DNA of 64,000 nucleotides from Scandinavium sp036409475 (lineage in GTDB: Bacteria > Pseudomonadota > Gammaproteobacteria > Enterobacterales > Enterobacteriaceae), in contig NZ_JAYRCK010000013.1 in the NCBI RefSeq assembly GCF_036409475.1, forward strand, positions 1 to 64,000, written 5' to 3'. This document shows positions 16,398 to 24,845 of the stretch, in pieces. A model generated the notes under the pieces. It was given only the letters and a program-made list of their open reading frames with translations, was not told the DNA's origin and ran no database searches. The first letter of the stretch is position 1, and each line of letters starts with the position of its first letter. Position numbers and translations under genes: made by a program.

Positions 16398-17342
16398 TTA
16401 TTGCGGGTACTCAACGACCAGACGGCGTGGTGCCACGCGGCCTTCATCGTCAATTTCGCCCATACCGATGAATTTGGCTTCATCGCCTTCTGTCACGCGG
16501 ACCAAACCGGTTGCTGTCACGTTCGAAGTACGCACAGGATTACCGTTTTTGAAGTACACGGAAGAGGTCAACGGCAGGTTCACCACCGGGAAGTCCGATG
16601 CCGGACTGTCCATCGGCATGAGGAGAGGATCCAGCAACTGGGCAGCTGGAATATCTTGCGCTTGTGCCTGAGCAACCAGCGCATGGAGCTGTTCCAGTGT
16701 CACCATCCGCTCAACCGGGTAACGGCTCACCGCCAGACGACGCAGCATAATGACGTGTGCGCCGCAGCCGAGCTTCTCACCCAGGTCATCAATGATTGTC
16801 CTGATGTAAGTGCCTTTCGAACAGTGGATCTCAAGCTCAAGCTCATCGCCTTCATGGCGAATAAACAGCAGTTCGTAGACCGTGATCGGCCTGGCCTCAC
16901 GCGGAATATCAATGCCCTGACGAGCGTATTCATACAGCTTTTTACCCTGATACTTCAGCGCCGAATACATCGAAGGCACCTGCTGGGTATCACCGCGGAA
17001 GCTGTCCAGTGCAGCAGCCAAATCGGAGGCGCTGAAAGTCATTGGGCGCTCTTCGACGATTTGACCATCGGCATCAGAGGTGTCAGTACGCTGCCCGAGC
17101 TTCGCAATCACGCGATAGCGTTTGTCGGAATCAAGCAGATACTGAGAAAACTTGGTGGCCTCACCGAGACAGACCGGAAGCATACCGGTCGCCAGCGGAT
17201 CGAGCGCGCCGGTGTGCCCTGCACGGTTAGCGTTATAAAGACGCTTTACCTTTTGCAGAACGTCGTTGCTGGAGGCACCCTGAGGCTTGTCCAGCAGCAA
17301 CACACCGTGGATATCGCGGCCACGACGACGAGGACGACTCAT
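16398..17342 (-). CDS. truB: tRNA pseudouridine(55) synthase
   Basis: Makes the universal pseudouridine-55 in the T loop of tRNAs. 314 residues, as in E. coli. The catalytic Asp48 is seen in NRAGHTGALDPLATGMLP, with the downstream VPSMYSALKYQGKKLYEYARQG motif and a C-terminal PUA domain (about 250-314). The ATG overlaps the last base of the rbfA stop codon, so the two are coupled within the nusA-infB operon. Confidence 0.97.
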   Translation of the reverse strand: MSRPRRRGRDIHGVLLLDKPQGASSNDVLQKVKRLYNANRAGHTGALDPLATGMLPVCLGEATKFSQYLLDSDKRYRVIAKLGQRTDTSDADGQIVEERPMTFSASDLAAALDSFRGDTQQVPSMYSALKYQGKKLYEYARQGIDIPREARPITVYELLFIRHEGDELELEIHCSKGTYIRTIIDDLGEKLGCGAHVIMLRRLAVSRYPVERMVTLEQLHALVAQAQAQDIPAAQLLDPLLMPMDSPASDFPVVNLPLTSSVYFKNGNPVRTSNVTATGLVRVTEGDEAKFIGMGEIDDEGRVAPRRLVVEYPQ

Positions 17343-17743
17343 TAGTCCTCCTTGCTGTCGTCCGGGTTCACACGACGCTCATCGTCATGCTTCACCACGT
17401 TGGTTACAAGGTTGGACATACGCATCCCTTCAACCAACGAGTTGTCGTAGAAGAAGGTCAGTTCCGGCACGATACGCAGGCGCATCGCTTTACCCAGCAG
17501 CGTACGAATGAAGCCAGACGCATCCTGCAAAGCACGGATGCCCGCTTTAACAGCGGCTTCGTCTTTGTCATTCAGGAAGGTCACAAACACTTTGGCATAG
17601 GCCAGGTCACGGGAGACTTCCACACCGGAGACGGTGGTCATCAGGCCAAGACGTGGATCTTTAATTTCGCGCTGCAGGATGATAGCAATTTCTTTTTGCA
17701 ACTCCTGACCGACGCGCTGCGGGCGACCAAATTCTTTCGCCAT
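17342..17743 (-). CDS. rbfA: Ribosome-binding factor A
   Basis: Cold-shock factor for late 16S rRNA 5'-end maturation on the 30S subunit. 133 residues (E. coli 133) with a KH-like fold. The N-terminus MAKEFGRPQRVGQELQKEIAIILQREIKDPRLGLMTTVSGVEVSRDLAYAKVFV is fully conserved. It is preceded by an unusually structured 270-base gap after infB, and overlaps truB by one base. Confidence 0.97.
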   Translation of the reverse strand: MAKEFGRPQRVGQELQKEIAIILQREIKDPRLGLMTTVSGVEVSRDLAYAKVFVTFLNDKDEAAVKAGIRALQDASGFIRTLLGKAMRLRIVPELTFFYDNSLVEGMRMSNLVTNVVKHDDERRVNPDDSKED

Positions 17744-17768
17744 AATAAATTCTCCAGAATAAAGACAA

Positions 17769-17950
17769 CAAAGGGGCTATTAGCCCCTTCAGATTGCTGA
17801 CAAAGAAGGAAAAAGCGTGGTTTTTCCTTCTTTGTGGTGAGCAGCCGAAAATCAATGAATTGATTTTCCTGGTTTTTTGTTCGGTCGCTAATGACAAAAC
17901 GGCACTCGTTAGAGGTTTATCATCAGTCTCAAAGGGGCTATTAGCCCCTT
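17769..17950. repeat. 21-base direct repeats with hairpins between infB and rbfA
   Basis: A 21-base sequence with core AAGGGGCTATTAGCCCCTT occurs at 17769-17789 and again, identically, at 17930-17950. Each copy is itself a hairpin (GGGGCTA/TAGCCCC) with a short T-run on the reverse strand. Between them lie a perfect 15-bp stem (17800-17814 with 17821-17835) and a perfect 10-bp inverted repeat (17847-17856 with 17859-17868). Confidence 0.85.
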
Positions 17951-17961
17951 TTGAAATTCAT

Positions 17962-17988
17962 GCCGGGTGGCGCTTCGCTGACCCGGCC
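17962..17988. repeat. REP-like palindrome
   Basis: GCCGGGTGGCGC, a TTCGCT centre and GACCCGGCC form an imperfect stem like the GCCGGATGGCG...CCGGC repetitive extragenic palindromes of enterobacteria. It lies 26 bases past the infB stop on the reverse strand. A second element of this type is at 35902-35970. Confidence 0.7.
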
Positions 17989-17996
17989 TGGACGCT

Positions 17997-18019
17997 GACT
18001 AATCCTTAAGGGATTAGTC
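17997..18019 (-). other. Palindrome over the infB stop codon
   Basis: GACTAATCC (17997-18005) and GGATTAGTC (18011-18019) form a perfect 9-bp inverted repeat with a 5-base loop. The infB stop codon (18014-18016) lies inside one arm. It may protect the infB 3' end. Confidence 0.6.
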
Positions 18020-20698
18020 GATGCTGCGTTGGATCTCAATGATCTCGAACACTTCGATCATATCGCCAACACGAACGTCGTTGTAGTTCTTCACGCCGAT
18101 ACCACATTCCATGCCGTTACGGACTTCGTTAACGTCATCTTTGAAACGACGCAGGGATTCCAGCTCGCCTTCATAGATAACCACGTTGTCACGCAGAACG
18201 CGGATTGGGTTGTGACGCTTGATGTTACCTTCGGTAACCATACAACCGGCGATCGCACCGAATTTCGGCGATTTGAACACGTCACGAACTTCAGCCAGAC
18301 CGATGATCTGCTGTTTCAGCTCTGGTGACAGCATACCGCTCATCGCTGCTTTCACTTCGTCAATCAGATGATAGATGACGGAGTAGTAACGCAGATCCAG
18401 GCTTTCAGCATCAATGACGCGGCGCGCAGAAGCGTCAGCACGGACGTTGAAGCCAACCAGGATAGCGTTGGAAGCAGCAGCAAGCGTAGCGTCGGTTTCG
18501 GTGATACCACCCACGCCAGAACCGATAATCTTCACTTTCACTTCGTCGGTAGACAGTTTCAGCAAGGAATCGGAGATCGCTTCGACAGAACCCTGTACGT
18601 CGGCTTTCAGAACGATGTTCACTTCGTGAACTTCGCCTTCGGTCATGTTGGCAAACATGTTCTCCAGCTTGGACTTCTGCTGACGAGCCAGTTTGACTTC
18701 ACGGAATTTGCCCTGACGATACAGCGCAACTTCACGCGCTTTTTTCTCGTCACGAACAACGGTCACTTCATCACCGGCAGCCGGAACACCGGACAGACCC
18801 AGGATTTCCACTGGAATGGACGGACCTGCTTCCAGAACTTCCTGACCCAGTTCGTCACGCATCGCACGAACACGACCGTATTCGAAGCCACACAGAACGA
18901 TGTCGCCCTTGTGCAGAGTCCCTTCACGAACCAGAACGGTAGCAACCGGACCACGACCTTTATCCAGGAAGGATTCGATCACTGCACCGCTTGCCATACC
19001 GTTACGCACCGCTTTCAGTTCCAGAACTTCAGACTGCAGCAGGATTGCGTTCAGCAGGTCATCAACACCGGTACCCACTTTTGCAGAGACTGGGATGAAC
19101 TGCGCTTCACCGCCCCACTCTTCCGGCATAACACCGTACTGAGACAGTTCGTTCTTAACGCGATCCATGTCCGCTTCAGGCTTGTCGATTTTGTTCACAG
19201 CAACGACCAGAGGCACCTGCGCCGCTTTCGCGTGCTGGATAGCTTCGATGGTCTGCGGCATGACGCCGTCGTCTGCTGCAACAACCAGAACTACGATATC
19301 CGTCGCCTGAGCACCACGAGCACGCATGGAGGTAAACGCGGCGTGACCCGGGGTATCCAGGAAGGTGATCATACCGTTGTCAGTTTCAACGTGGTAAGCA
19401 CCGATATGCTGGGTAATGCCACCGGCTTCGCCAGACGCCACTTTCGTTGAACGAATGTAGTCGAGCAGAGAGGTTTTACCGTGGTCAACGTGACCCATGA
19501 TGGTAACGACTGGCGCACGTGGCTCAGCAGCAGCACCGGTATCACGGTCGCTCATTACCGCTTCTTCCAGCTCGTTTTCACGACGCAGGATAACTTTGTG
19601 GCCCATCTCTTCGGCAACCAGCTGTGCGGTTTCCTGGTCGATGACCTGGTTGATGGTCGCCATAGCGCCCAGTTTCATCATCGCTTTGATGACCTGAGAA
19701 CCTTTGACGGCCATCTTGTTAGCCAGATCGCCAACGGTGATGGTTTCGCCAATCACAACGTCACGGTTTACGGCCTGAGCTGGCTTCTGGAAGCCCTGCT
19801 GCAGAGTGGAACCTTTACGCTTACCGCCTTTACCACCACGGATGGCAGCGCGGGCTTCTTCGCGATCGGCTTTGGATTCAGCGTGCTTATTGCCTTTCTT
19901 CGCTGGACGAGCCGCTTTCGCGCTACGAGTGCGGCCACGGCCGGCTTCGCTTTCACGATCGTTTTCGTCTTCAGCCTGGCGCGCATGCTGAGAAGTGGTG
20001 ACGTGATAATCGCTGGTATCCTCAGTCGGCTCAGCGTTATTCACCCCATTTTTCTCGTTTTCTTCGGCCATGCGGCGGGCTTCTTCCGCGACGCGGCGAG
20101 CTTCTTCTTCAAGCTTGCGACGCGCTTCTTCTTCCGATTTACGCTTCAGCTCTGCAGCTTCAGCTTCACGGCGGGCTTTCTCAGCCTGGGCGGTTTTGGT
20201 CATATCGTCTGTCTGTTGATTGCTCACTTTGTCTTTTTCCGCAACTTCACGCTTCGCTTTTTCAGCGGATTCGCGCTTAGCTTGTTCTGCGGCCTCACGT
20301 TCAGCTTTTGCCTGTGCCTCACGCTTGGCTGTTTCTTCAGCCTCACGACGGGCTTGTTCTTCCGCTTCACGCTTCGCTTCTTCTTCCGCCAGACGGTCAG
20401 CTTCCTGCGGGTCACGTTTTACAAAGGTACGCGTTTTGCGGACTTCAATCTGCACCGATTTGCTCTTACCACCGGTCCCCTGAACGCTCAGGGTGCTCCG
20501 GGTTTTACGCTGCAGCGTCAGCTTGTCAGGCGCTGAACCGTGTTCACGGTTCAGGTGTGCTAACAAGGTTTGTTTTTCTTGCGCGGTCACAGAATCTTCA
20601 GCTTTCTTCGGGATACCTGCATCAGCAAATTGCTGTACCAGGCGGTCCACGGAAGTCTGAATTTCTGCGGCCAGCGTTTTTACGGTTACATCTGTCAT
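18014..20698 (-). CDS. infB: Translation initiation factor IF-2
   Basis: GTPase that places initiator tRNA on the ribosome. 894 residues (E. coli 890). An N-terminal IF2_N domain (1-50) leads to a long charged Glu/Lys/Arg/Ala coiled region (about 95-240), a second IF2_N (near 300-380), and the G domain with GHVDHGKTSLLD, DTPGHAAF and NKIDKPEAD. Domains II, C1 and C2 follow, ending EIQRSID. An in-frame GTG at codon 158 (20225-20227) is the known internal start of the shorter IF2-beta, and a Met follows at 166. It lies between nusA (24-base gap) and the structured gap before rbfA. Confidence 0.98.
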   Translation of the reverse strand: MTDVTVKTLAAEIQTSVDRLVQQFADAGIPKKAEDSVTAQEKQTLLAHLNREHGSAPDKLTLQRKTRSTLSVQGTGGKSKSVQIEVRKTRTFVKRDPQEADRLAEEEAKREAEEQARREAEETAKREAQAKAEREAAEQAKRESAEKAKREVAEKDKVSNQQTDDMTKTAQAEKARREAEAAELKRKSEEEARRKLEEEARRVAEEARRMAEENEKNGVNNAEPTEDTSDYHVTTSQHARQAEDENDRESEAGRGRTRSAKAARPAKKGNKHAESKADREEARAAIRGGKGGKRKGSTLQQGFQKPAQAVNRDVVIGETITVGDLANKMAVKGSQVIKAMMKLGAMATINQVIDQETAQLVAEEMGHKVILRRENELEEAVMSDRDTGAAAEPRAPVVTIMGHVDHGKTSLLDYIRSTKVASGEAGGITQHIGAYHVETDNGMITFLDTPGHAAFTSMRARGAQATDIVVLVVAADDGVMPQTIEAIQHAKAAQVPLVVAVNKIDKPEADMDRVKNELSQYGVMPEEWGGEAQFIPVSAKVGTGVDDLLNAILLQSEVLELKAVRNGMASGAVIESFLDKGRGPVATVLVREGTLHKGDIVLCGFEYGRVRAMRDELGQEVLEAGPSIPVEILGLSGVPAAGDEVTVVRDEKKAREVALYRQGKFREVKLARQQKSKLENMFANMTEGEVHEVNIVLKADVQGSVEAISDSLLKLSTDEVKVKIIGSGVGGITETDATLAAASNAILVGFNVRADASARRVIDAESLDLRYYSVIYHLIDEVKAAMSGMLSPELKQQIIGLAEVRDVFKSPKFGAIAGCMVTEGNIKRHNPIRVLRDNVVIYEGELESLRRFKDDVNEVRNGMECGIGVKNYNDVRVGDMIEVFEIIEIQRSID

Positions 20699-20722
20699 GC
20701 TGTTCCTTCCTGCTACAGTTTA

Positions 20723-22210
20723 TTACGCTTCGTCGCCGAACCAGCAAATATTGCGTGCGGCCATGATGAGCTCACCGGCTTTCTCGTCGGTCAAACCTTC
20801 GATATCAGCCAGGTCATCAATGCCCTGATCGGCAAGATCTTCCAGCGTACAAACACCGCGGGCAGCCAGCTTAAATGCCATTGCACGATCCAGACCTTCA
20901 AGGTTCAGCAGATCGTCAGCCGGTTTTTTATCACCGAGGCTTTCTTCCTGAGCCAGCGCCAGCGTAGTCAGTGCGTTTTTCGCACGTTCACGAAGTGCCT
21001 CAACGGTCTGTTCGTCCAGGCCGTCGATTTCCAGCAATTCTTTCATTGGCACATAGGCCAGTTCTTCCAGGCTTGAGAAACCTTCTTCAACCAGCACGGT
21101 GGCGAAGTCTTCATCAATATCAAGATATTTGGTGAAGGTATCGATCGCCGCATGGGCTTCAGCCTGATGCTTCGCCTGCAGATCGTCAACAGTCATGACG
21201 TTGAGATCCCAGCCGCTCAGCTGTGAAGCCAGACGCACGTTCTGACCATTACGGCCGATCGCCTGTGCCAGGTTACCCGCTTCAACGGCGATATCCATGG
21301 TGTGCTTGTCTTCGTCAACCACGATAGAAGCAACGTCTGCCGGTGCCATCGCGTTGATCACGAACTGAGCCGGGTTATCGTCCCACAGCACGATGTCAAT
21401 ACGCTCACCGCCAAGCTCTGTGGAAACGGCCTGAACACGCGCACCGCGCATACCCACGCAAGCACCGACTGGGTCGATACGCTTATCGTTGGTTTTCACT
21501 GCGATTTTCGCACGAGAACCTGGATCACGGGCAGCCGCTTTGATTTCGATAACTTCTTCGCCAATTTCCGGCACTTCGATGCGGAACAGTTCAACCAGCA
21601 TTTCCGGCTTGGAACGGGTAACGAACAGCTGCGCGCCACGCGCTTCCGGACGCACAGAGTAAAGTACACCGCGAATACGGTCACCCGGACGGAAGTTTTC
21701 ACGTGGCAGCATGTCTTCACGCAGGATCACAGCTTCAGCATTGCTGCCCAGATCCAAAGAGATGTTGTCGCGGTTCACTTTCTTCACCACGCCGGTGATG
21801 ATCTCACCTTCGTGCTCACGGAACTGATCAACAACCATCGCACGCTCCGCTTCGCGGACTTTCTGCACGATAACCTGTTTCGCGGTTTGAGTGGTGATAC
21901 GGTCGAAGGTCACAGACTCAATCTGGTCCTCAACATATTCGCCCACGTTAAAGCTCTCGTCTTCATAACGAGCGGCTTCGAGGGTGATTTCTTTCGTTGG
22001 CTGGGTCACTTCTTCAACAATAACCCAGCGACGGAAAGTATCGAAATCACCACTCTTACGATCGATTTCTACGCGAACATCGATCTCTTGTTCGTATTTT
22101 TTCTTGGTTGCCGTAGCCAGTGCACTTTCCAGCGCTTCGAAAATCTTTTCGCGCGGCAGTGACTTTTCATTGGAAACGGCTTCAACAACAGCCAAAATTT
22201 CTTTGTTCAT
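20723..22210 (-). CDS. nusA: Transcription termination/antitermination factor NusA
   Basis: Binds RNA polymerase and nascent RNA and promotes pausing, termination and, with lambda N or Nus factors, antitermination. 495 residues as in E. coli. The N-terminal domain is followed by S1 (about 135-200), KH1 and KH2 (GACVGMRGARVQAV and IGRNGQNVRLASQLSG) and two acidic AR repeats at the C-terminus, the last binding the polymerase alpha CTD. rimP is 27 bases upstream and infB 24 bases downstream. Confidence 0.98.
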   Translation of the reverse strand: MNKEILAVVEAVSNEKSLPREKIFEALESALATATKKKYEQEIDVRVEIDRKSGDFDTFRRWVIVEEVTQPTKEITLEAARYEDESFNVGEYVEDQIESVTFDRITTQTAKQVIVQKVREAERAMVVDQFREHEGEIITGVVKKVNRDNISLDLGSNAEAVILREDMLPRENFRPGDRIRGVLYSVRPEARGAQLFVTRSKPEMLVELFRIEVPEIGEEVIEIKAAARDPGSRAKIAVKTNDKRIDPVGACVGMRGARVQAVSTELGGERIDIVLWDDNPAQFVINAMAPADVASIVVDEDKHTMDIAVEAGNLAQAIGRNGQNVRLASQLSGWDLNVMTVDDLQAKHQAEAHAAIDTFTKYLDIDEDFATVLVEEGFSSLEELAYVPMKELLEIDGLDEQTVEALRERAKNALTTLALAQEESLGDKKPADDLLNLEGLDRAMAFKLAARGVCTLEDLADQGIDDLADIEGLTDEKAGELIMAARNICWFGDEA

Positions 22211-22237
22211 CGGGGCCTTTCACCTCAATCCAGACTG

Positions 22238-22690
22238 TTAAAAGTGGGGAACCAGGTTCGCCTTCTGGATGTTACTCAGCGCGAACACTTCATCTTTGCC
22301 TTCGACTGTAACAGTGATCATCTCACCATCTACCGCTTTGATAATGCCCTGCCATTTGCGGCGGTTCTGAACCGCCATGCGCAGGACAACCGTAACCTCT
22401 TCACCGAGGAAACGTGTGTAATGTTCAGCGGTGAACATAGGACGGTCGAGCCCTGGTGAGGAAACTTCCAGGTTGTAAGCGACGGTAATGGGGTCTTCGA
22501 CATCCATGACGGCACTGACCTGGTGGCTCACATCAGCACAATCATCAACATTGATGCCATCTTCACTATCAATATAGATGCGCAGCGTGGATGTGCGACC
22601 GCGAATAAATTCGATGCCAACCAGCTCGAAGCCCAGTGCCTCAACCGGCGCCGTAAGCATCTCTGTTAATTTCTGTTCTAATGTGGACAA
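22238..22690 (-). CDS. rimP: Ribosome maturation factor RimP
   Basis: Needed for 30S assembly. 150 residues, as in E. coli, with the RimP N domain (STLEQKLTEMLTAPVEALGFELVGIEFIRGR) and a C-terminal SH3-like barrel (GKDEVFALSNIQKANLVPHF). There is no ATG. The frame has TTG at 22702, GTG at 22696 and TTG at 22690. The last is chosen because GGGGG sits five bases before it and it reproduces the 150-residue protein. Two terminator-like hairpins separate it from metY. Confidence 0.95.
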   Translation of the reverse strand: MSTLEQKLTEMLTAPVEALGFELVGIEFIRGRTSTLRIYIDSEDGINVDDCADVSHQVSAVMDVEDPITVAYNLEVSSPGLDRPMFTAEHYTRFLGEEVTVVLRMAVQNRRKWQGIIKAVDGEMITVTVEGKDEVFALSNIQKANLVPHF

Positions 22691-22707
22691 GCCCACCCCC
22701 AAGACAT

Positions 22708-22727
22708 AAAAAAAGGGCGTAAAGCCC
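22708..22727 (-). terminator. Terminator-like hairpin just before rimP
   Basis: On the reverse strand GGGC-TTTAC-GCCC is followed by seven Ts, only 18 bases before the rimP start. With the stronger hairpin at 22751-22771 it probably attenuates transcription from metY into the nusA operon. Confidence 0.7.
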
Positions 22728-22750
22728 AGTTATTCTTTAGTCAGATAACA

Positions 22751-22771
22751 AAAAACCCCGATAAATCGGGG
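22751..22771 (-). terminator. Terminator between metY and rimP
   Basis: CCCCGAT and ATCGGGG (reverse strand) form a 7-bp stem followed by a run of Ts. It should end most metY transcripts and let a fraction into rimP-nusA. Confidence 0.8.
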
Positions 22772-22812
22772 CTTTAGATAACTGAACCCTATAACCGCAA
22801 ATGCGGTCTGGA

Positions 22813-22889
22813 GTACTTTCCGTGAGAATTTTTTCAAATCCAGCGACGACATACGAAGAGTATATTTGAAAAAGAACTCAAAGGGAAAG

Positions 22890-22890
<1 letters not shown>
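22813..22890 (-). other. Long stem in the metY trailer, likely RNase III substrate
   Basis: TTTTTCAAAT (22830-22839) pairs perfectly with ATTTGAAAAA (22864-22873). Flanking ACTTTCC near 22815 also matches GGAAAGT before 22890, giving an extended imperfect stem that ends at the tRNA 3' terminus. In E. coli, RNase III cuts the metY-nusA transcript at a stem of this kind to free the tRNA. Structure seen, function inferred. Confidence 0.65.
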
Positions 22891-22966
<76 letters not shown>

Positions 22967-22981
22967 CCTGAAACGTGGCAT

Positions 22982-23010
22982 ATTTTACCGGGTTTAGGTA
23001 AAAAACGCAA
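22982..23010 (-). promoter_or_regulatory. metY-nusA operon promoter
   Basis: TTGCGT (23005-23010) and TAAAAT (22982-22987) on the reverse strand are 17 bases apart, with the -10 box 16 bases before the tRNA. A tRNA-Leu 3' fragment lies 15 bases further upstream. Confidence 0.85.
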
Positions 23011-23024
23011 ATACTGCTGGGATT

Positions 23025-23042
23025 TGGTACCGAGGACGGGAC
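23025..23042 (-). repeat. Copy of a tRNA-Leu 3' end upstream of metY
   Basis: The 18 bases TGGTACCGAGGACGGGAC match the 3' end of leuU at 27540-27557 with one difference (C for T at 23037), in the same orientation. No other part of a tRNA is present. It could be a relic of a lost tRNA-Leu gene, an old attachment site, or a recombination scar. Confidence 0.75.
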
Positions 23043-23069
23043 GTAAAATCGGCCTGCAGTATATTGAAA

Positions 23070-23096
23070 ATTAATGGGTTCTGTCAACCCATTAAT
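23070..23096. other. Inverted repeat in the metY-argG gap
   Basis: ATTAATGGGTT (23070-23080) and AACCCATTAAT (23086-23096) form a perfect 11-bp stem. On the reverse strand it is followed by TTTTC, so it may weakly stop transcripts heading toward metY. The 334-base gap 22967-23300 also holds the metY promoter and the ARG boxes; no gene was seen in it. Confidence 0.55.
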
Positions 23097-23212
23097 ATCC
23101 TTGCTTGTTCAGGCATAAAAAAACCTGCTGTTATGCATAATGTTAGCGCCTCCTGTCGGGAATTTTTCAAGGAAAATGCATGAATCACTTCCTGTTCCCG
23201 AAAAAAAGTGAT

Positions 23213-23247
23213 TAAATGAAAACTCATTTATTTTGCATAAACATGCA
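23213..23247 (+). promoter_or_regulatory. Tandem ARG boxes of argG
   Basis: Two palindromes lie in line: TAAATGA-AAAC-TCATTTA (23213-23230) and TGCAT-AAAC-ATGCA (23234-23247). With their flanks they form two 18-base boxes three bases apart, the standard layout for ArgR hexamer binding. They lie 54-88 bases before the argG ATG and should repress it when arginine is present. Confidence 0.88.
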
Positions 23248-23300
23248 GTGAAAGCAGAAACTTTTACCTCAACACAGTCTGGCAAGCAGGGTTTTACTTT

Positions 23301-24647
23301 ATGACGACGATTCTCAAGCATCTTCCATCTGGTCAACGTATTGGTATCGCTTTCTCCGGTGGTCTGGACACCAGCGCCGCACTGCTGTGGATGCGAAAAA
23401 AAGGCGCTGTGCCATACGCCTACACCGCGAACCTCGGTCAACCTGATGAAGAGGATTACGATGCTATTCCACGCCGCGCAATGGAATACGGTGCCGAGAA
23501 CGCGCGCCTGATCGATTGCCGTAAACAACTGGTTGCCGAAGGTATCGCCGCCATTCAATGCGGAGCCTTCCACAACACCACCGGCGGTTTGACTTATTTC
23601 AATACCACCCCGCTTGGCCGTGCCGTCACTGGCACAATGCTGGTTGCCGCGATGAAAGATGATGGCGTGAACATCTGGGGTGACGGCAGCACCTATAAAG
23701 GCAACGATATCGAACGTTTCTATCGTTACGGTCTGCTGACCAACGCCGAGCTGAAAATTTACAAACCGTGGCTCGACACTGACTTTATTGATGAACTCGG
23801 CGGCCGTCAGGAAATGTCTGAGTTTATGATTGCCTGTGGCTTCGACTATAAAATGTCGGTTGAGAAAGCCTACTCCACAGACTCCAACATGCTGGGTGCA
23901 ACCCACGAAGCAAAAGATCTGGAATTCCTGAACTCCAGCGTCAAGATCGTCAACCCGATCATGGGTGTGAAGTTCTGGGATGAGAACGTGAAGATCCCTG
24001 CGGAAGAAGTCACCGTTCGCTTTGAGCAAGGCCATCCTGTCGCGCTGAATGGCAAAACATTCAACGATGATGTGGAGATGATGCTGGAAGCCAACCGTAT
24101 CGGCGGTCGTCATGGTTTGGGGATGAGCGATCAGATTGAAAACCGCATCATCGAAGCGAAAAGCCGTGGCATTTATGAAGCACCGGGCATGGCACTGCTA
24201 CACATTGCTTATGAACGTCTGCTGACCGGCATTCACAACGAAGACACCATTGAGCAGTATCACGCTCATGGTCGCCAGCTGGGCCGTCTGCTGTATCAAG
24301 GCCGCTGGTTCGATTCCCAGGCCCTGATGCTGCGTGATGGTTTGCAACGTTGGGTGGCAAGCCAGATAACTGGCGAAGTTACCCTGGAGCTGCGTCGTGG
24401 GAATGACTACTCCATCCTCAACACCGTGTCTGACAATCTGACTTATAAGGCTGAGCGTCTGACCATGGAAAAAGGGGATTCGGTGTTCTCACCAGACGAT
24501 CGTATCGGCCAGTTGACCATGCGCAATCTGGACATTACCGATACCCGTGAAAAACTGTTTGGCTACGCCAAAACCGGTCTGCTTTCAGCATCCTCTGGTA
24601 ACGGATTGCCTCAGGTTGAAAACCTGGACAGCCATGTGAAGAAGTAA
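23301..24647 (+). CDS. argG: Argininosuccinate synthase
   Basis: Joins citrulline and aspartate with ATP to form argininosuccinate, the penultimate step of arginine synthesis. 448 residues (E. coli 447). The N-terminal PP-loop ATP site IAFSGGLDTSAALLWM at 16-31 is intact, as are GDGSTYKGNDIERFYRYG and GMSDQIENRIIEAKSRG. This is the long (type 2) argG form. ARG boxes upstream indicate ArgR control. A strong terminator follows, so it is a single-gene unit. Confidence 0.97.
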   Translation: MTTILKHLPSGQRIGIAFSGGLDTSAALLWMRKKGAVPYAYTANLGQPDEEDYDAIPRRAMEYGAENARLIDCRKQLVAEGIAAIQCGAFHNTTGGLTYFNTTPLGRAVTGTMLVAAMKDDGVNIWGDGSTYKGNDIERFYRYGLLTNAELKIYKPWLDTDFIDELGGRQEMSEFMIACGFDYKMSVEKAYSTDSNMLGATHEAKDLEFLNSSVKIVNPIMGVKFWDENVKIPAEEVTVRFEQGHPVALNGKTFNDDVEMMLEANRIGGRHGLGMSDQIENRIIEAKSRGIYEAPGMALLHIAYERLLTGIHNEDTIEQYHAHGRQLGRLLYQGRWFDSQALMLRDGLQRWVASQITGEVTLELRRGNDYSILNTVSDNLTYKAERLTMEKGDSVFSPDDRIGQLTMRNLDITDTREKLFGYAKTGLLSASSGNGLPQVENLDSHVKK

Positions 24648-24662
24648 TGCTGTGCATATCAT

Positions 24663-24692
24663 AAAGGCCGGATATCCGGCCTTTTTTTTTTA
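24663..24692 (+). terminator. argG terminator
   Basis: AAAGGCCGGAT and ATCCGGCCTTT form a near-perfect GC stem followed by a run of about ten Ts, 16 bases after the argG stop. Confidence 0.95.
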
Positions 24693-24800
24693 TTTTTACA
24701 TCCAAAAGATGTTGCTATTCACTCACATTTTTCGGGCACATCCCTTTTTTAGGCCTCTTTTACCTGTCCGTTTCGCTCGTTGTGTTTTACCATGCGCATC

Positions 24801-24806
24801 TATAAT
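24801..24806 (+). promoter_or_regulatory. Perfect -10 box before the IprA-like gene
   Basis: TATAAT at 24801-24806 lies 40 bases before the ATG at 24846. No good -35 is seen at 17 bases (CGTTGT); TTGTGT is at 15. The gene has GAGGA at 24835-24839. Confidence 0.5.
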
Positions 24807-24845
24807 TCTGACGTAATAACTCATCAGTATTCATGAGGATTCTCA

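Noticed and set aside
19481..20536. Plus-strand Phe-rich frame opposite infB
   Set aside because: The apparent hydrophobic protein is the antisense of the Glu/Lys-rich IF2 linker.
23109..24113. Minus-strand frame of 334 codons opposite argG
   Set aside because: Antisense to argG; no homology recognised.
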